Source: Fibrobacterota bacterium (lineage in GTDB: Bacteria > Fibrobacterota > Chitinivibrionia > Chitinivibrionales > JANQEN01). Taken from it: 6,532 nt of DNA. Both the position numbers and the translations under genes were made by a program. The stretch is taken from contig JAUXBV010000204.1 in NCBI GenBank assembly GCA_030619215.1, positions 1 to 6,532 of the forward strand. Reading direction: 5' to 3'. Below are positions 5,622 through 6,532 of this stretch, piece by piece (positions within the stretch are counted from its first letter, which is position 1; every line of letters begins with the position of its first letter). A model generated the notes under the pieces. The model was not told the DNA's origin, ran no database searches, and saw nothing but the letters and a program-made list of their open reading frames with translations.

Positions 5622-6394
5622 GAAAAAGACTGATATCCTGCCTTGATGTTCGTGACGGTAAACTTGCAAAGAGTATAAAATTTGTTGATACAAAAGACAT
5701 TGGGGATCCGGTAACTACTGCAAAAAAGTATTACGAAGAGGGACTCGATGAGCTGGTGTTCTATGATATTACCGCTTCGAGTGACAAAAGGGATATAATG
5801 ATAGATGTGGTAAGCAGGGTTGCGCAGCAGGTATTTATTCCTTTTTCCGTGGGCGGCGGATTGCGCACTGTTGAGGATTGCAGCAAGGTTCTGCTTGCAG
5901 GGGCGGAAAAGGTAAATGTCAATACGGCTGCGGTAAAAAATCCCCAATTGATTACCGATGCATCAAAGGCATTCGGTGCGCAGTGTGTTGTTCTTTCAAT
6001 GGATATAAGGAAAGTGCCTGTAACAAATGAAATACCATCCGGCTATGAAATCGTAATTGACGGTGGAAGAACACCTATGGGTATTGACGCCATTGAATGG
6101 GTTAAGAAAGGCGAGGATTTAGGGGCCGGGGAAGTTGTGGTCAACTCAATAGATGCGGATGGGACAAGGGAAGGTTATGAAATAAACCTCACAAGAACAA
6201 TTGCCGACGCCGTATCTGTTCCGGTAATTGCTTCCGGCGGCGGCGGCAAACCGGAACACCTGTATGATGTGCTTACCGAAGGTAAAGCGGATGCCGCGCT
6301 TGTTGCGTCAATCCTTCACTATGGGGAATATACCATTAAGGAAGTTAAAGAGTATTTGAGTGGCAGGGGTATTAAGATCCGGATGTGCTATTAG
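5615..6394 (+). CDS. hisF: Imidazole glycerol phosphate synthase, cyclase subunit HisF
   Basis: This (beta/alpha)8-barrel subunit uses ammonia from HisH to turn PRFAR into imidazole glycerol phosphate and AICAR. In 259 residues the two catalytic aspartates fall at the same numbers as in the T. maritima enzyme: Asp11 in CLDV and Asp130 in SMD. The ammonia-gate residues also appear to be kept: Arg5, Glu46, Lys99 and Glu173 (in GAGE; shifted by a 6-residue longer loop at about 133-150). Phosphate-binding glycine stretches SVGGG (78-82) and SGGGG (207-211) are present; the latter is usually SGGAG. Start: ATG at 5615, giving [12 protein letters not shown], matches the family; an in-frame ATG at 5600 would add five residues inside hisH. 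Asp11 argues against the LPS-type HisF2 paralogue, which lacks it. The stop TAG lies right at a change in base composition, so the last few residues (MCY) deserve caution. Confidence 0.94.
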   Translation: MLRKRLISCLDVRDGKLAKSIKFVDTKDIGDPVTTAKKYYEEGLDELVFYDITASSDKRDIMIDVVSRVAQQVFIPFSVGGGLRTVEDCSKVLLAGAEKVNVNTAAVKNPQLITDASKAFGAQCVVLSMDIRKVPVTNEIPSGYEIVIDGGRTPMGIDAIEWVKKGEDLGAGEVVVNSIDADGTREGYEINLTRTIADAVSVPVIASGGGGKPEHLYDVLTEGKADAALVASILHYGEYTIKEVKEYLSGRGIKIRMCY

Positions 6395-6532
6395 AATATG
6401 AAGGTCCGAAAGGGTGGGTCGCGATCGCGGACGGCTATTCGCAATGCGACGTCTCCAACCCGGTCTGGATGCAGGACTTCAAGAAGCTGGTGTCCAACTA
6501 CATGGCGCGCACCCAGCGACCGATGAGCCACA
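6394..6532 (+). CDS. Unidentified partial coding frame in a GC-rich end segment
   Basis: After hisF the GC content rises to about 60% (80 of 132 bases from 6401). One plus-strand frame stays open to the window edge and reads GWVAIADGYSQCDVSNP, then VWMQDFKKLVSNYMARTQ, then RPMSH. From about 6415 on, nearly all third codon positions are G or C, which marks it as coding in a GC-rich genome and quite unlike the A/T-ending codons of the other genes here. No start is certain: the frame is open back to about 6376 inside hisF, with only a GTG at 6385 and no convincing ribosome site. I do not recognise the product. It is either an internal fragment of a foreign gene joined here by misassembly or a recent insertion, with the join somewhere around 6380-6415. 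Confidence 0.45.

Noticed and set aside
5600..6394. hisF as the LPS-type HisF2 paralogue partnered with WbpG
   Set aside because: It keeps Asp11 and Asp130 and the ammonia gate, and no LPS amidotransferase or sugar genes are nearby.

Overview
The window (6,532 bases, moderately AT-rich until its last ~130 bases) looks like a chromosomal piece from a Gram-negative bacterium. It encodes a lipoprotein substrate-binding protein, an inner-membrane ABC importer and a signal-peptide-bearing beta-barrel-like outer-membrane protein. I cannot name the phylum. The WtpA-type binding protein suggests an organism that depends on molybdenum or tungsten enzymes, often anaerobes, but that is inference.

Left part (1-3147, all minus strand): a compact operon read in the order wtpA, wtpB, wtpC, modE-like. 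It encodes a periplasmic tungstate/molybdate-binding lipoprotein, the permease, the ATPase with a C-terminal TOBE-like oxyanion-binding domain, and the DNA-binding domain of a ModE-family regulator that runs off the left edge. Gene junctions are tight: a 7-nt gap, an 8-nt overlap and a 38-nt gap.

Middle (3148-5000): the wtpA leader holds one Mo-box-like palindrome. Next comes a ~118-bp palindromic element with a perfect 27-bp stem, and then a minus-strand gene for an unrecognised outer-membrane beta-barrel protein (3452-4615). The 385-bp divergent region in front of that gene holds three more palindromes of the same type. All four share an invariant GACATATC half-site, a 6-nt spacer beginning TA, and a left half related to GATATGTC. 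Their layout matches the ModE Mo-box as I recall it. The simplest reading is a small local Mo/W regulon: a ModE-like protein controls its own uptake operon and an outer-membrane protein that may let the oxyanion into the periplasm.

Right part (5001-6394, plus strand): hisH and hisF, overlapping by 7 nt, encode the two subunits of imidazole glycerol phosphate synthase (histidine and purine metabolism). Catalytic and ammonia-gate residues are intact. They appear functionally unrelated to the metal genes.

End (about 6395-6532): GC content jumps to about 60% and an open frame with almost exclusively G/C third positions runs off the edge. It does not resemble the rest of the window and may be an assembly chimera or a foreign insertion.
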